From the NCBI GenBank assembly GCA_009869945.1, contig WIXG01000236.1, positions 60,302 through 124,301 of the forward strand: 64,000 bases of DNA. The letters are read 5' to 3'. The position numbers were made by a program, and so were the translations under genes. The notes below the pieces were generated by a model. It had not been told where the DNA came from, made no database searches, and worked only from the letters and a program-made list of their open reading frames with translations. The DNA is from Mesaphorura yosii. Its lineage: Eukaryota; Arthropoda; Collembola; Poduromorpha; Tullbergiidae. Shown piece by piece: positions 23,396 to 37,500 of the stretch; position 1 is the stretch's first letter; each line of letters opens with the position of its first letter.

Positions 23396-24586
23396 CTAGA
23401 AATTGATGAGAAAAAACATTGTTGTGTCAATACTAAACTTGACTGTATTCAAGGTTAAGGAGCGGTCGATGAAGTACAGTGATCCAACTTGATTTCGAAG
23501 CACCCGGTATGATTTCGCCATGCGAGCCAGTAAATGGCGCTCAGCACTGTCCGCACTACCGCGTCTCGATGATGATACCGACAATGCATTCTTGAATACT
23601 ATTGACTTTTGATTTGTCGATGACAGCACGAAAACCGGGCCACAAGACAGCACCATCGACACGAAGCCGACGAAACACATGAACAAGTAGACTGGAGCAT
23701 GGAAAACGTCTTCAATATGCCGAATCGAAATGAACATCGTCACTGGTCCAAATAAATCCGTATTTAACTTAACGGCAGGGATGAGCGCTTGTCCAAAGGT
23801 GAGATTGAATAATCTGTTGACAATTGTGAGCCATTTGTAGGTTTTGATGGCCTGATTGGTTTTAGCCTCGGCTCCGCAATTTCTGGTGGCCTCGTCCAAA
23901 AAGTGGGAGGTTGTCTTGGCGTACGTGTAGCCAGCACAAATTGTGAATATGGCGTACTCGCAAGCTTGAAAGAGGGTGAACACTATGACACAGCAAGAAC
24001 TTGCGAAGAGGCAGAGTTTTGGCGCAACGCTATGCGTTATCCCAGGCAGTAACGCATGCAGGTGGAATCGGGCGTCCCAGCAATAGACAATCCCCAATGA
24101 GCCGGGAATAATTGATGGCTTCAGGCTGCAGACGAAGTTGAGCAGGATCCATTCTTGGGTTTGGCATTTTCTTGACGCAGGAGCAGGAGTACTCAGCTTT
24201 CTTTCTCCTCCATTATTCGATTTTTCTTTCCTAGGCCTCCATCGACTCATCTGATTGACCAAAGTGATCAGTTCCTCTTGTCTTCCGGTGATGCCAAACC
24301 TCATTGAAAAGCAGAACAAATGAATACTCGTCACCAGCACGTGCAGCGAGAGTTCAGCTGATATTGTACCGAGCCCCTCAGCTGAGTACTCTGTTAATTT
24401 GATCGCAAGCACGGAGAAAAGCACGAAATGCAAAGCGAGAAGCAGGTCGCAGAACCATTTCTTCCAGTATGATGTGGTGAGTGTCAGCTGGTTGGTCTTC
24501 GCATTCCAGTCGAATGGGAAAATGTAGGCGCCTGTTGCTTTCCTCATGCTGTCCAGAAACAGCTGCCATTCCTTTTCGGTCAGCAT
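23396..24586 (-). CDS. intact insect-type 7TM chemoreceptor (gustatory receptor-like), intronless
   Basis: 396 aa in one exon from ATG at 24586 (MLTEKEWQLFLDSMRKATGA). About seven hydrophobic segments can be seen, near residues 46-63, 82-98, 147-170, 190-208, 255-272, 300-322 and 380-396. Conserved blocks shared with the four decayed neighbours are FPFDWNAKT, E-E-L-I-T-L-V-N, TYKWLTIVNRLFNLTFGQAL and the C-terminus F-F-L-I-N-F. The C-terminus resembles the T-Y-x5-Q-F ending of arthropod gustatory receptors, with N in place of Q. As an insect-type receptor it would have inverted topology (N-terminus inside) and act as a ligand-gated channel subunit in chemosensory neurons. It is the only intact member of the array. 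The subfamily is probably lineage-specific, and other 7TM functions are not excluded. Confidence 0.75.
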   Translation of the reverse strand: MLTEKEWQLFLDSMRKATGAYIFPFDWNAKTNQLTLTTSYWKKWFCDLLLALHFVLFSVLAIKLTEYSAEGLGTISAELSLHVLVTSIHLFCFSMRFGITGRQEELITLVNQMSRWRPRKEKSNNGGERKLSTPAPASRKCQTQEWILLNFVCSLKPSIIPGSLGIVYCWDARFHLHALLPGITHSVAPKLCLFASSCCVIVFTLFQACEYAIFTICAGYTYAKTTSHFLDEATRNCGAEAKTNQAIKTYKWLTIVNRLFNLTFGQALIPAVKLNTDLFGPVTMFISIRHIEDVFHAPVYLFMCFVGFVSMVLSCGPVFVLSSTNQKSIVFKNALSVSSSRRGSADSAERHLLARMAKSYRVLRNQVGSLYFIDRSLTLNTVKFSIDTTMFFLINF

Positions 24587-24649
24587 TGTTGAAGTTCAGG
24601 TCTTGCCAAGCTGAACAAGAAGGATTTCCTTTGACGTTCAAAGCTAGGT

Positions 24650-25241
24650 AGAGAATTGGACGTTAAGAACAAACAAGTCTCTGCGACTTGCTTGACAATG
24701 CTAAATGGGATAATCTGAAAATTATGCACTTGTGAAATTAGGAGGTTGAAAAGGTTTGTGTATTATCATCGCATTATGGGTCCTTATCTAGAAACACACG
24801 TGGCCATTGTGGCAGGGTAACCGTGACAGCTAAACAAGTCCACCAGTTTTTGAGACAGAGCGCGAAAATTAGCTTCACGTAACGAATGCCGACATTGGCC
24901 TTCTTGGAAAATTCACCAACGGTCAGCATAAATACAAGGTCGGTGACAGTTCGCGGAACGGCTTCATTATCCCCATGTTGCAATCCCCCCGGTGCGAAAC
25001 GAATAGTCCTGAACGCAGAAATTTAGTTGCAAATTATTTAGTGTTTGCCTGACAGTTACTTCATAATCTGTATAACAAAGTAATTTTCGCTTCTAGGAGA
25101 AAATTCCTGGGGTCTATTTCTCTAGAGCAATTTGGACAGCATGCTATTCGTCGCATGAATATAGAGAGGAGAAATTAACTCCGAACTTATAAACTAAATC
25201 CAGTTTAAGGCACAAATCATTTTAAAATGAACTTCATCTCA
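24650..25241. other. noncoding stretch between the receptor array and the PDZ gene
   Basis: Contains a 69-codon minus-strand frame (24774-24983) that starts at a non-ATG codon, with a hydrophobic tract (V-K-L-I-F-A-L-C-L-K-N-W-W) but no alignable family block. It could be a very old receptor fragment, but I cannot support that. Confidence 0.35.
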
Positions 25242-25247
25242 TTTATT
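25242..25247 (-). terminator. poly(A) signal of the PDZ scaffold gene
   Basis: AATAAA on the minus strand about 275 bases past the stop codon at 25521, a plausible 3' end for the large PDZ gene. Confidence 0.45.
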
Positions 25248-25520
25248 GAACAACGTCATACGAAATATCCTAAATGCGAAATTAAGATTGGCATTCCACG
25301 AAACTTCCATACAATGAGCTGAACTAAAAACTTAAAAAACGCGAAGATACAAAATACAATCTTCGATTTTTCAATTTATAAAACTTGCGGCGAATAATGC
25401 TAACTGTCTCTTTACAAAAAGTACATCGTTCTCTAAGACTTACAAAATTCGTTGCCTACATGCATGTTGATTATAAAAATGCGGGTACAAAATACAAATT
25501 ATCTTAATTCGATCGAGGCC

Positions 25521-28500
25521 TCAAACATCGATGAGATTGTCACACGATTGAGACTTGAACGCTGACTTCTGGTCTTTGATTGGGCGTTTGGTGCGTCGAA
25601 TCGCATGGATGATTACGGGGCCGCGCTTGACCTTCTTGAAGAGGCTGACGGCTTCGTGGTGCGTGAGTCCTTCCAAAGAGTCGCCATTGATTGCGAGGAT
25701 TTCGTCGCCTGTTGGCAAAAAAGATCAACAAACCCGAGCAGGGCATTAATGAAGTGCACTTCTTTAAGTGCGTGTTGTGTAAAATGTGAAGTGCAGGCAT
25801 TGGGCGATTGGGTCCTGGAGAAAGCTTCGATTTTATGTTTATGCATTTAGTGTTACTACTCTCGTGCTCGCTAACGGAACAACATTCTTCCATTACTCGC
25901 TTGGCTGTTTGATGTGCCAGTCGGCAGTGTAGATCTTTTGTCTCACGCGTCACGCCGCATGTTTACAAAAAGTATCACCAAAAGACGGAAACAAAAAGTC
26001 CTTCACAGTTACAAAGTCAAAGTTATATCGATCCGATGCATTAGAAGGAAGATAGAACGACAACGACAACGGGAATTGACGTTGATAAAATATTCAGGCT
26101 AGGAATAGTTTGAAGTTGAAGAATCGTTCATTCAAATTGACTTTAACTTTAACAAGGGCGAAGAGTTCGTCTCTTCTGTCCAACGAACGGGCAGCGAGAT
26201 GAGGCGAGAGCATTATGGTTCATTACGTTAGAACTTTCTCTGGGAATGCGTAGGCGCACTCCAGCAAACACGAGATGCAAGGACAAGGGGAAAGTCAAGT
26301 GAAATAACGTAAACAGTAAACACTAAACACACGATGTTCTGAATTACTTTGAATTAATTCCATTAATTATACATGCGACGCACTGCGCACGTTTTACTCA
26401 CCCTCTTGCAGCCGGCCGTCTTCTGCCGCCTGACCGTTTGGCAGAATGCTCTTGACAAAGATGCCCATGTCACCTCTTGGCGAGTCTTTGCCTCCAACGA
26501 CGGTGAACCCGAGCGGTTTCTTGGGGCTTGCTCCTGTACTACACCCTTTTTCGTACACGACGGTGAACGAGTATTGCGTTGCAAGCTTCGGGCGACGAGG
26601 CAGTGTGCAGAATGACGGCGATTCATCCTTTTTCTTGCCACCTCCGCCGCCAGGGTTACCCAACATGGATTTCGAATCGCTTAACCCTCCATGCACCAGG
26701 TTGCTGTTGCTGTTTCGGCTTCCGGTGCTCATCAGCATGCTGTGAAATCCTTGCATTCCGTCAGACGCTGGGGAATCAAGCGCCAGGCCAGCCGTTGTCG
26801 AACTTGACTCGGGCGCACGCACCTCGCCCTCTTCCGAGTCCGGACCCGGCGGAGGAGATTCCATTAAGCTGAACACGAATTTGCGTCTGGCCTTGTTGAT
26901 CTCCGATGCTGAACTAAGTCGGTCGTGGTCGCGCAAGTAGCTCGAATTGTCGACGACATCATCCGAAGACGGCGGGGACGGTGATGATGCGAATGCGACA
27001 CGGCGACTGTGGTCTTTCGTTGCATTAGCGTTTGCAATTACAGACTTTAATTTCGTTGTACTCGCACTACTTGTGCTGCTCGTGTCTTCAGCACCACCTG
27101 TATTGGAATTATTGTACGAAATCTGAATAATTGTCTTGTTCTGCTGATCTTGACCCACACCATGATTATAGACTGCCGCTGCAGGTGGCCGTAGAATAAC
27201 GAGGTCCATGTCCCGCTTGAATACATTGCGGAGCTGCGTCAGGACTTGTGTGTACGAAAGCGTGCGAACGAATTTCCCGTTGATGCTGATTATCTCGTCA
27301 CCCAATTGCAGGTCGGAGCCTCCTTGGCCGCTGAAAACACAAAACAAAATGCGATTAGTAAAAAAGTAAATCCCATATAATATTTTCATTACGCAGTACG
27401 CAGGTTTCATTCCGTTAAGATTCTCATCAACTTGTGATCTTAAGTGTTCTTCAATTTTCAGTAGCGCAGTCCTGACTCGCTTTGCATGCAATGAGGGCCG
27501 CAAGTTGAGATTTGCATGGTGCTCGTGAAATTCACAGTTCGCACGGAATCCGTACGTACTTTTATTGCGTGAATGAATCGAGTTTCGAGTTTGGGGCAAA
27601 ATGACTAGTTCACGTTCTAAATTCGATCCCGAGCCCAGAATGCACAAACGAAATGCAAAAAAGCACGATGAGTTTCTGTCGTGCCACGTACGAGAAATTC
27701 AATCAAACCGGCTGGTTCCAAATTACAATCCCACATCAAATTGCATTACGTTGCATTGCGCTTCGAGATTCGAGACTCATCTCACACGCACGCACAGAGA
27801 CAAAAGGCGCTCGAGACACGACAACGACAATCTGATTTAAGTGGATCTTCACAAATGCACGCAAACTCAACCCAAAAGACCGAAACACGAACAAAATACA
27901 AGATAAATGAATTAAGCTGCACTGCATTGTAGCGCATTGAGTTTGTGTACAAAATGCAAATGCACGCCAAATCACCAAATCTCGAACGCGAATCCCGGAA
28001 ACTCGTACTCGAGTTCGAACACGAGGAGGGCACAAAATTCACATCACACGAACGCACGCCAGACGAGACACAAACAAAGCGGCTAATCATCTTCATTGTG
28101 AGGCATGGCGCAATGTGTGTAGCAAATGTGCAATCAAATCAAAGTTTACGTGAAGCTGAACTCTCGCGCGTACGCGTACGTGGCCTGCTTTCAACAATCC
28201 ATCATCGCCATCGCATTCGCATGCATTTCATTAATTAAATACATGCCATTTGCTTTTGATATTCGCTGAAATGTAAAGCAATGCTGAATATCTCAATAAT
28301 TCAATATTTCCATTGTGCCGTGTGCCATGTGCCATTGTGAAATGATCCGAGCTGAGCTCTGAGTCTATGCATTCCTGCGTTGATTGGCAGCTATTGTTTT
28401 AGAGACGCGGAACAAAATTTCGCAAGCACATTTCGATGCGTGTACAAAAGAATGCTGCACATTTCAATCAAATGCGATGAATTCATTACTTTCTGTGTCT

Positions 28501-31500
28501 TTGTGTCAGTAGAAATAGAATGGAAATGGAATTACAACCGAAATTATGAATCGAAAAAGTGCAGTGCACTGCGCCGGTTGCGAGTTGTTCTTGTCAAGTC
28601 ATTCGCGTTCGCGTCGCGATACAAGCCAGACAATTTTTTAATTAAAAGCGAAATCACAATCAAAAGCCGATGTAACGCAGCGCAGTAAAAGAGCAAGAGT
28701 GGAATTCCAAATATGGAATTGTGCGCCCAGCGCCTGTCACTCAACGAAATGCAAACGAAAAATTGTGGATTCATTAAGCAAAGACCAAAGCCGAGCCGAG
28801 CCCTCGCTGAGTAATTTGATGGAATTAGCAAAAGGCAGAACAGCAGCTGAACTTTGCCCTGATACAGATACACAACTCATATGAGATGAGAATGCGCTGA
28901 CGCTGGCGCTGAGAAGGGGAAGGATTACAATGAAAATATGAAATTCATGCTCCTGTCAGTCATGAGACAAATAATCCGACAGGCCACAAGAGAAAGGGCG
29001 AAAGGGTTCGTTCGGAGATGCTGAATCAGCAAATTAGCATGCAAATGAAATGAAAGGTAGATGCCTTATTAAATCTGATTGCTGGCAAAGCTAAAGCAAA
29101 GCGACTCAAGTTACAATGCAAGAAACAAGAAATATGAATTCGATGATGAATTTCGACCGCCGCGCGAAGCAAAATACAAGACACAAGAATCGAAATTTAG
29201 AAATTCTAAATTGAAAAGTTTGTCAAAGCAATTCCAGCAGTGAGAAGCAGACGAAACTTTCTCAAGACTTTTCCCAAGAAATTGAAAAGCGTCTATAAAA
29301 GTTTATGCGTCGCGTCAAGGCAAAAGGAAAAGTTCGATGCAGGCGCAAATCCTTCGGAAGTGTGTGAAAGCAAGAAACGTGAGCTTTCTTTTGCTCGCAG
29401 CCTTTTTCCTTGACACTTTGCACTTCACGATTCACATTTCTATGCATTTTTGCCCTCGGATGAATTTCACATCGTTTGCCTTTTGCATTTGCTGCATTCG
29501 GTTTTACAGCATTTTCAGTTCAGCTCCGTTGAGCTTTGAGTTTTGATTACCGGAGATAAGAAAATGCGTTGCATCTCTTCAGCGTGTATTTTTCACAATT
29601 TGGCAGAAAAAGGAGCAATTTTCTGCTTATTTGCATAAATTACCCTGAACTTTGTCTCGCAGACTCTCGCGTTCATTTTCATTGCATTGCGTTCCCACAA
29701 GGCCCCAGATTAGGATTCATGGTAATTGACGCCAAAGCCAAAGTCAACTGCAAACTGCATTTGAATAAATTTCTGCGGCTTGACTTGGCTTCGCGTGTCA
29801 TGGCTCATTTGCTTTGCTGTGCACCATTGGGATTCACATTTCGATTGCGATGGGTTTCGGTTTTAGGCTTGATTGCCTGCGATTGCAATTGTGTAACCAC
29901 CGCTGCGACTACGATTATGACTGCGGTGGCTGTGGCTAAATGTGGAAGCAATAAAATTGTAATCGTAATGTTTCACGAACATTATTAAGACCACGACTGT
30001 GATTCGCAACATTTGGCAATGAGCATAATTCCTTCTCCGTCGTCTCAGGTCTCGTGAGTTGCATGAAATTATTTCGACCGACCCGTGGGCTGGTGTTATG
30101 AGATTATATGATTCATATCTTTGTGTCTCGTTCTCTTCCACAGTGTCAAAAGCTGCACTTCGTGGCCTCAAGGCGGGAGAAGGAGGTTGGTGCTTGACAA
30201 AATCGCAAGGCATTTCACGTCATCGAGTAATTCGCGAACACGAGACAAGGAAACTGCAGCAGCGGCTCTGAGCTCACGCTCGTATGACATGCAGAAATGT
30301 CATTGTCATTAATATCATTGCCAGTTGCCACAAGCCCATGATAAGGACGCGAATACGCTGTTACACTACGCGACGCAATACTAGAAACGTGAAAAGTGTC
30401 GTGCTTTCTTATACAGATAAGGTCATGAAATGTCATTGTCATATGAAGAACTTAATTTGGCAAATGGCTTTATCACTGAGGCCAAGAATCTCAAAATGCC
30501 AACGCCAAGCCAAACCAAGAAATGCAAGCGTTAAATGCCTGATAACTAAGAACTTTGGGCGAGGCGATCGTCACAGCTTCACGACTGCAGTAGGCGAAGG
30601 CTAAAAATGCCAAATGTATTTCTACGCGTTTGAGTGCGCGTGCGATAAAGATATTACAATTACATTACAATTCTTCGCCAAGTCAATTGCAAGTCCTAAA
30701 TTTGGCAATGGCACTTTGAGATACAAGCTGTCGAAGCAAAGCCTCAACGCAAAGTTGGGCCTTTAAAATTCCAAAAGTGTAAAAGTATTTACAACTCGCA
30801 TAAAATTCGCATACTGAAGTGAAGTGCGAGTGTGAGTCAGAGTCGTAAAAAGTAATGCGTACACGCGCATGCGGCAATAAATGCACGTCCGCCTGCTGAA
30901 ACAGAGACCCAAATTTTGAAATAGTGCGTAGTAAATCGAAGTTGTGTTCATTTTACTCCATAAAATCCCAAATCTGGCCTGTGCAGCCCGCCTCGAGCCA
31001 AAAAGTGAAACTTGTGCGATTTGTTTTGCGAGAGTGCGTTAATTAAGCGCGTATGTGGCCTGTGTTTTAATGAGGGCTTATTTATCGCCAGTTCGCTGGC
31101 AGTGTCAAGTCGCTTGTCGCTCCCTGCCTGCGTGTTAACCTAATTTGGGAATATGCAAATTGGGCAAATTCTTCCTTGTCCTCTTCCTGAACTAGCAAAG
31201 TCGATTAGTATGCACAAGGCCGCGCCCTGCCCTGAATCTTAGTTTCTTAGTAATGTAATGAGGGCCGGATTCTGGATCTGAATTAATTCACACCGCCAGC
31301 ATTCTTACCTCAGCAAACTGCGAATCGGAGACTGGGCATGAATCTCCTTCAGGACGTAACCGCAGGCCGATGACTCATCCGCATTCTTCTCAATCACAAT
31401 TCCGAGCTCTATGCAGTGGCCCAGACCACTTCTCGATTGCTGTTGCTCATTACTCAGTCCATTGTTCTGGCTCGCGTTCGCGTTCACTTTCATCATGCGA

Positions 31501-34500
31501 ACAAGTTTGTATTCACCTTGAATTTGTGAATGTGGCTGTGGCTGTGTTTGCGATTGCGTTTGTTGTACTGCGACCGCAGCCGCAGCAGTAGATGAAGAAG
31601 ACGACGATAACAAGGAAGATGACGAGATTTTCAGCTGCGTGGGAGTCAAGGGTATTTGAGGTATTGTTTTACCGTGCTTGCGTCGTTCTTGTGGGGCGAT
31701 TCTTGTCCCTGCACCCGTGCTGCCGCCGCCGTTTGTGCTCGAGTTGGTCTTGTAATGATGAAACCATGATCCTGATTCGGGTCCACGGCTACGTACACCT
31801 GCTGTGCCATTGGCATGGTTTGTGTCATCGGAAGAACTTGAATCCAAGAGCAGTGAAGTCGTTTCACCAGCCGTGCTCTCAGTTTCGTTCACAATTCCGC
31901 TGTCGCCATCCGAGTTCGTTGAGCCGCTGCTGTTTGTGGAACTGCACACGCTATGCAGAAGTTTCTTCGATGTCGACCCGGCGTGGTGGTGATACGAGTT
32001 GAAGTTCAAATCTCCCAAGTCTTGTGGTGGAGCAATGATTGGAGGCGCAGCTGGAACCGGTCGGCCTGAGCGCGATGCGGGCCGACTTGGAATTGAATGC
32101 GAATCGACTTCGTCCTCGTCGTCGTCAACGTACAATGGGTTCACCCGTAAATCCGAAGCGCCATGGCCGTGACCATGGCCTGGCCCTGCCTCGGCAATTG
32201 CATTGTCGTAGTCGTCACCTCCTGTCAGAGTGAGTCTGTCCAAGTCGTCATCCACGTCGAGGTCGTCGTGATCGCCGAGTAATTCATTTGGACTCCCGCC
32301 GAACGAAAAGCTACGCACTTTGCGATTGGACGAATCCTCGTTTTCGTTCGCTGACCCGCTAGAGTTTTTGCTGGCACTCGGCCTGCAGAACCTGGAAAAT
32401 ATTTTCAGACGTGATGGCGTGGAAGCTTTTATCGGTGGCTTTTTAAGCGTGGACGTAGAGCTCAAATTGGAATCTTGGGCCGGTTTCATGGAGCAGGCTT
32501 CTTTGAACTTTAATTTTAGCTGCTCGTACGAGTAGGGCGAGGCAGAAGCTGGTGACACAGTGACGGACTTCGAAGCTGGCTTGACCGGAAGCGGCGGCAG
32601 TCCAGTCACGCGATTGCCGTTCTCCGTCCCATTGGCGCTGGCAGTGACATTGATGTTGAACGCTGAGTGATTCTGTCTGTTGATTCTCTTCAAACAAGGG
32701 CTCGGATTTGTTTTGAGTTCCTTGGCAGATGCGAAGGAAGCTGACGAAGGAAGTGATGGAATGCGGGCCGATTGTGCATCATTGTTGTCTCCGTCCTCAT
32801 CATTGTTGTGTTTGTGGCCACGTCGCTCTTCCATTTCTTGAGTATCATGCGGTTGATGATATGAATAATAATGCGTTGGCTGCTGAAGTCGAGAATGAGT
32901 ATTATGTTTTGTATTATTCTTCAACCCTTTGGAATGCTGCTCATCTGTTGTCAAGTGTGGAGTCGAATCTCCTCTGCTGCGTGGTCTTCCATGCTTCCCG
33001 AGACTAGCAAAGTTATTGTTGCTGGGTCCTTGTCCTTGTCCCGGCTGAAATTCACTAATCCCTTTCCCGACCGCCCAACCCAAGCTCATTGCTCCTGAGT
33101 CGTATAGAAATGGATCACCGGGCATTGACAGCGTCCTCTCCTTTCGATACCCCGATCTCCGACTGGCGGCGCTTGCAGCAGCTTCGGCTGCAAGATTTGC
33201 CGCTGTCATTTGTGGCAACGGAGTTCGTTTAGGAGTCGGCAGAGGAAGTTGGTGACCCAACAAGAATTTGGGAATGGCAGGTGCTGATGCAGACGCTAAG
33301 CTGCCATGGCCATTGCCATTGACGTTGGATTCCGATTTCATCTCGGCGGTAGCAGGAAGGCGACTTGGAGACCAGCAGCGCAGACGGCCGGAGTAAGACA
33401 TGTGTCGACTGCGATGATCATCACCACCGGCGGACGAATGGTCATTGTACTGGCCTCCTCCGCTGCCACCGCCACCGTACTGGTAACCATTCCCGTAACC
33501 ATTATTCCCACCGTTGCTTCCGCTGAGCAGATTGTAGTCTTCGTCAATTGCATCTTGTCTCAGTTTTCGTCTTAACCATGGCGAAATACCTGAAAAATAC
33601 GGAAATAAATTTGACTTTAGTACGGGACAGGATCTGCAGGTGCTGCGATGCGAATTAGCGTGACTGGTGACTGATTATGATTATTAACGCAAGGTCAGTG
33701 ACTGTGACCAAGATCATGTTTATCTGCCTTGACCTCAGTCTTAACGTAACTCGTTAACTTACAGTACATAATTCAATTTTCGATAAAGCTGTACAGGTGG
33801 AGGTTCGACTTCGACAATCGACACAAAACACGATACACACGGTTCACTTTCGTACTCAAGTCTGTGAATTCGAAATTCGATGCAGCACGCAACTGACAAG
33901 TAATTAAAACTTTACACTCGTTCACAGTTCCTAATTAATTGCAGTGTCAGGAAGCCATGATGGGTCAATGTTGGCAGTAAATTATCGCGCACAGCGACAG
34001 CAGGTAGCCGACAATGACAAATCAACTGTGAACTGAGTCTGGCAAGGTGAGCAACTGCAAGCCGGACGGCACGGCACCTTTGACTGCCAAAACTTCCAAG
34101 ACACAAAACACAGCAAATGACTCACAGCCAACCCAAAATGTCATAAATATTATTCATACACACACACGACGCACGAGTCCAGAAAGGTTCCACTTTAATA
34201 AAGCATGCCGAAAACATGAAACATCAGCCATGACTCACTCCATGCGAATTGCGAATCACCTGCTGAAGTGCTTTATTAATATTTTACGAGCAGGATTCGC
34301 GTGTGCGGTGTTCACCTTCGTCGTCGTCATAAAATACGACAATACGTCAATATTGCTTATTGCTTGTTGCTCGTATTTGTTTTGTTTTACGATTGCCCGT
34401 CATAAATTGCCCACTCTTCCATAAATTGCCCACAAAAGTACAAGTTTACTTAATTGTCATGTTTAGATGGATTGGAACTTCGGCGCAGCGAGTGCAGCAG

Positions 34501-37500
34501 CAGCGTAGCAAGCAATCAAGTATGTTGTTCACATGAAAATGAAAAACCTGTTCCAATTAAATTCCCGGTCGGTCGGCCGCACTGCGTCCGACAGAGCAAG
34601 CCAAGCCAGTTAATTGAACCAGTTTTTATGACGCAACGGCAATGAGTAGGATTCCATGCAGTGCAGTGCGTGTTGGAATATTTTCTCATGGAGAAAGAAG
34701 ATCAGAGAACAGCACAGCAGCAGCCGAGAAAGAGAACAGGTTTCAAAATATTTCTCGCCTGCTGTCAATAAAATAAGGAATCAATTCTCCGTGTGGGAAT
34801 TCTGAATCAAGAGTTCAAAAATCCAGAAGCAGCCTGTCAGCATGGGGCCATTTAAAATTCCGAGGCTGCAACTTCTTGATTGCGGAATGCTTCTGCATTC
34901 TGTATCCTTTAAATGCTTTAATTACGAACTACCAACACAAGAATCAAGAATCATGCAATCAGACGATCAGAATTCGAAATTTAAAATGCAAGAGGCGCGA
35001 CACAATGCGACGATGATACAAGGGTAGAAGCCAATTTCAATGTCAAGCTCGCAACTGCTTCTGCAGATTATAATCAGCGATAAGCCTGCTTGAGACGAGA
35101 CAAACAGAAAACCAACATCAACTTGATCAAATTCTGTTGTCATTCGTCGTCAGTTGAGTCGCCATTTCGCGTACGTGGCATTTTGCATTCCGAATGCAAA
35201 TGAATGCAGATTAGAGTACGTCGTTGTCATTGTCGTTGTCGTTTGCGTTTTGTCATTACGATTAAGATTATTAAGAAGCTTCTTCATTCCGCTTCTGCCT
35301 TTTCTTCTGCTTGCATTTCGAGATACAATGTCAAGATAAATGGCAATTGCGATGGCTTCTTCATGCATGCAATTATTTCTCTCATAGCGAGTAGCGAAGA
35401 GGAGAAGCGACGGAGGCTGGGAAAGGAAATGGAAGTCAAGTGCAACGCGTTTTACGCACTGCGCTCGAGTAAAAAGGCGAAAGGCAGCAAGGACAAAACT
35501 TCCTCAAAGATGCTAATGCTACAATGATCAAATTAATTCGAGCACAGCAGTGACAGGAAGGATGACAATGCACTCATTTTGACACACATGAAGGCGACTC
35601 GGCGCGGCCGGCAGTGTTCAAGTGTTTTGGAGCGTAGAGCCTGGCCTGGCCCGTCGTCGTCATCGTCGTCTCATTACTCATGAAGACTCGAAGACTTGTT
35701 CCATTGCACTTCACTGCATTGCACTTGCACTGTTTTCTTGTTTTGCTACAAAGACAAAGTACATTAATCTCATTCATCTTCATTTTTCACTGTCTTGGTC
35801 GTCGTTATTATGATTTCATTAACAAAAATATTATGAGCACGAATTATGAGAATAATTTGTCTCTTGACTCGACGTGATGCGCGACGAATTCAAAAGTCCT
35901 GTTCGCGTTTCGCAGCTTGGCTTTGCATTTGCGTTTGCCGGAATTCCTCAAAACGAGGACGGTCGAGCAATGAAGACTGGCACTGGCTCGACATACAATG
36001 ATTAATTGCGATGGAATGCGAATGGCTGAGCAAATTCTTTACACCGCACTGCTTTTGCTTGTCGTGTCGTGGCATTTTTCGCATTGTCATTTGCTTCACT
36101 TTACAGCGATGGCCGTGACTGAGACTTGTACTCATTTACTTGCGTCTTGCGGGACAAATACAAAATTGATTAGCTACTCAGTGCTAATGGCCAACGACCA
36201 ATGCCATGCAAAGCAATGCAGAATGCATGCGAATTGGGAGAATTCATGTGAATTGTGAATTAAGAATTGCAAATTGTAAATTGAGAGAATTCAAGCTATG
36301 CTAAAGAATACGAAGAATACGATGAACACGAGCACGGTGAATGAGAAATCCAACAAAAGACGGTCTAATTGTTGTTTACAAGAAACGAGCTCGACTTGTG
36401 CTTGTGTTCAGGCGGCGCCGATGAAGGTTTGTGCGGCGGCATTAATTAAGACCAAGTTTGATGTCTGAACAGAGCAGAGAGACTATTAAATGGGTAAACA
36501 ATCCAAATGGGCCCAGCACAGCATCGGCTCGGCTTCTTTTGTGAGCGATCCATAACTCATTCGTCGTCATGAGCAAGACTTGTGACGCGTGTTCGAGACG
36601 AGACTAGAGCTCGAACCTTTTTCAGTTCGCTTCCGAAATGAAATGCAATGCACCGATGCACAGCGCACGCAGCCCAGAATTGTAAAAATTGGCGACAACG
36701 ACAGGTAGCTGGCTTAAATTGATTGAATGCAATTAAGCCTGACCGGGTCTGGCCGCGCCACGCCGAGTCAACAATGTTGAAATGCAACAATTCAGCCGCA
36801 CAACAATGAAACACCGAATAACCAACGAACCAGCCATAAACTTGACTTTATGAGTTCATCCACTCACGAGTCACGGTAAAAGGCTCTCCTGACAAAATCA
36901 GCTTTGCGTTGCTTGCTTTGAAAGGCAGTGCACGAAGATGACGCAAAAAGCGGTAACGGTAGTATAATTGTCAACTTCGACCGAGCATTGCCGTGCCTTC
37001 CCTGCCGTCGTCGTCGCCAGCTGCCACATTCGGGTTGCGGTTGGGGCTTCCAATCGCGGCCCGAACTCCCAATTGGGAGTATCGCGAAACCACATAAAGC
37101 ATAAACCAACCGAATAAAATAATGCCGATTAGATTCATAAGTCGTATCATTTGTAGTCAATTTGTTTATGAGCTGTTGGCATTCGTAAACTAAGGTTACT
37201 GAGGTTATTCAGGAGTTTAGCAGTCAAGAACGAGAAAGAGCCGAGAACCGATCATGGAAGAAAACGGAATCGTGCCCGACGCTATCGACACTGTCCCGCC
37301 CGAGCAGATCAACGTCGCTTTCCCGCACGAGCACCATGGCCATCATACGGTCTCTGTACGCATGGGTGACCAAATTGAGCCAATCAAAGTGATTCTGGAA
37401 CCCACCGTCACCTGGGACGCCAGCGCCGACATTCTGTACACCGTGACGCTCTTCGATCTGGACGCACCGTCACGCGAGACGCCAACCTTCCGCTCGACTC

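Noticed and set aside
24774-24983. Possible extra chemoreceptor fragment
   Set aside because: Hydrophobic, but without the FPFDW, TYKWLT or C-terminal blocks, and with no ATG start.
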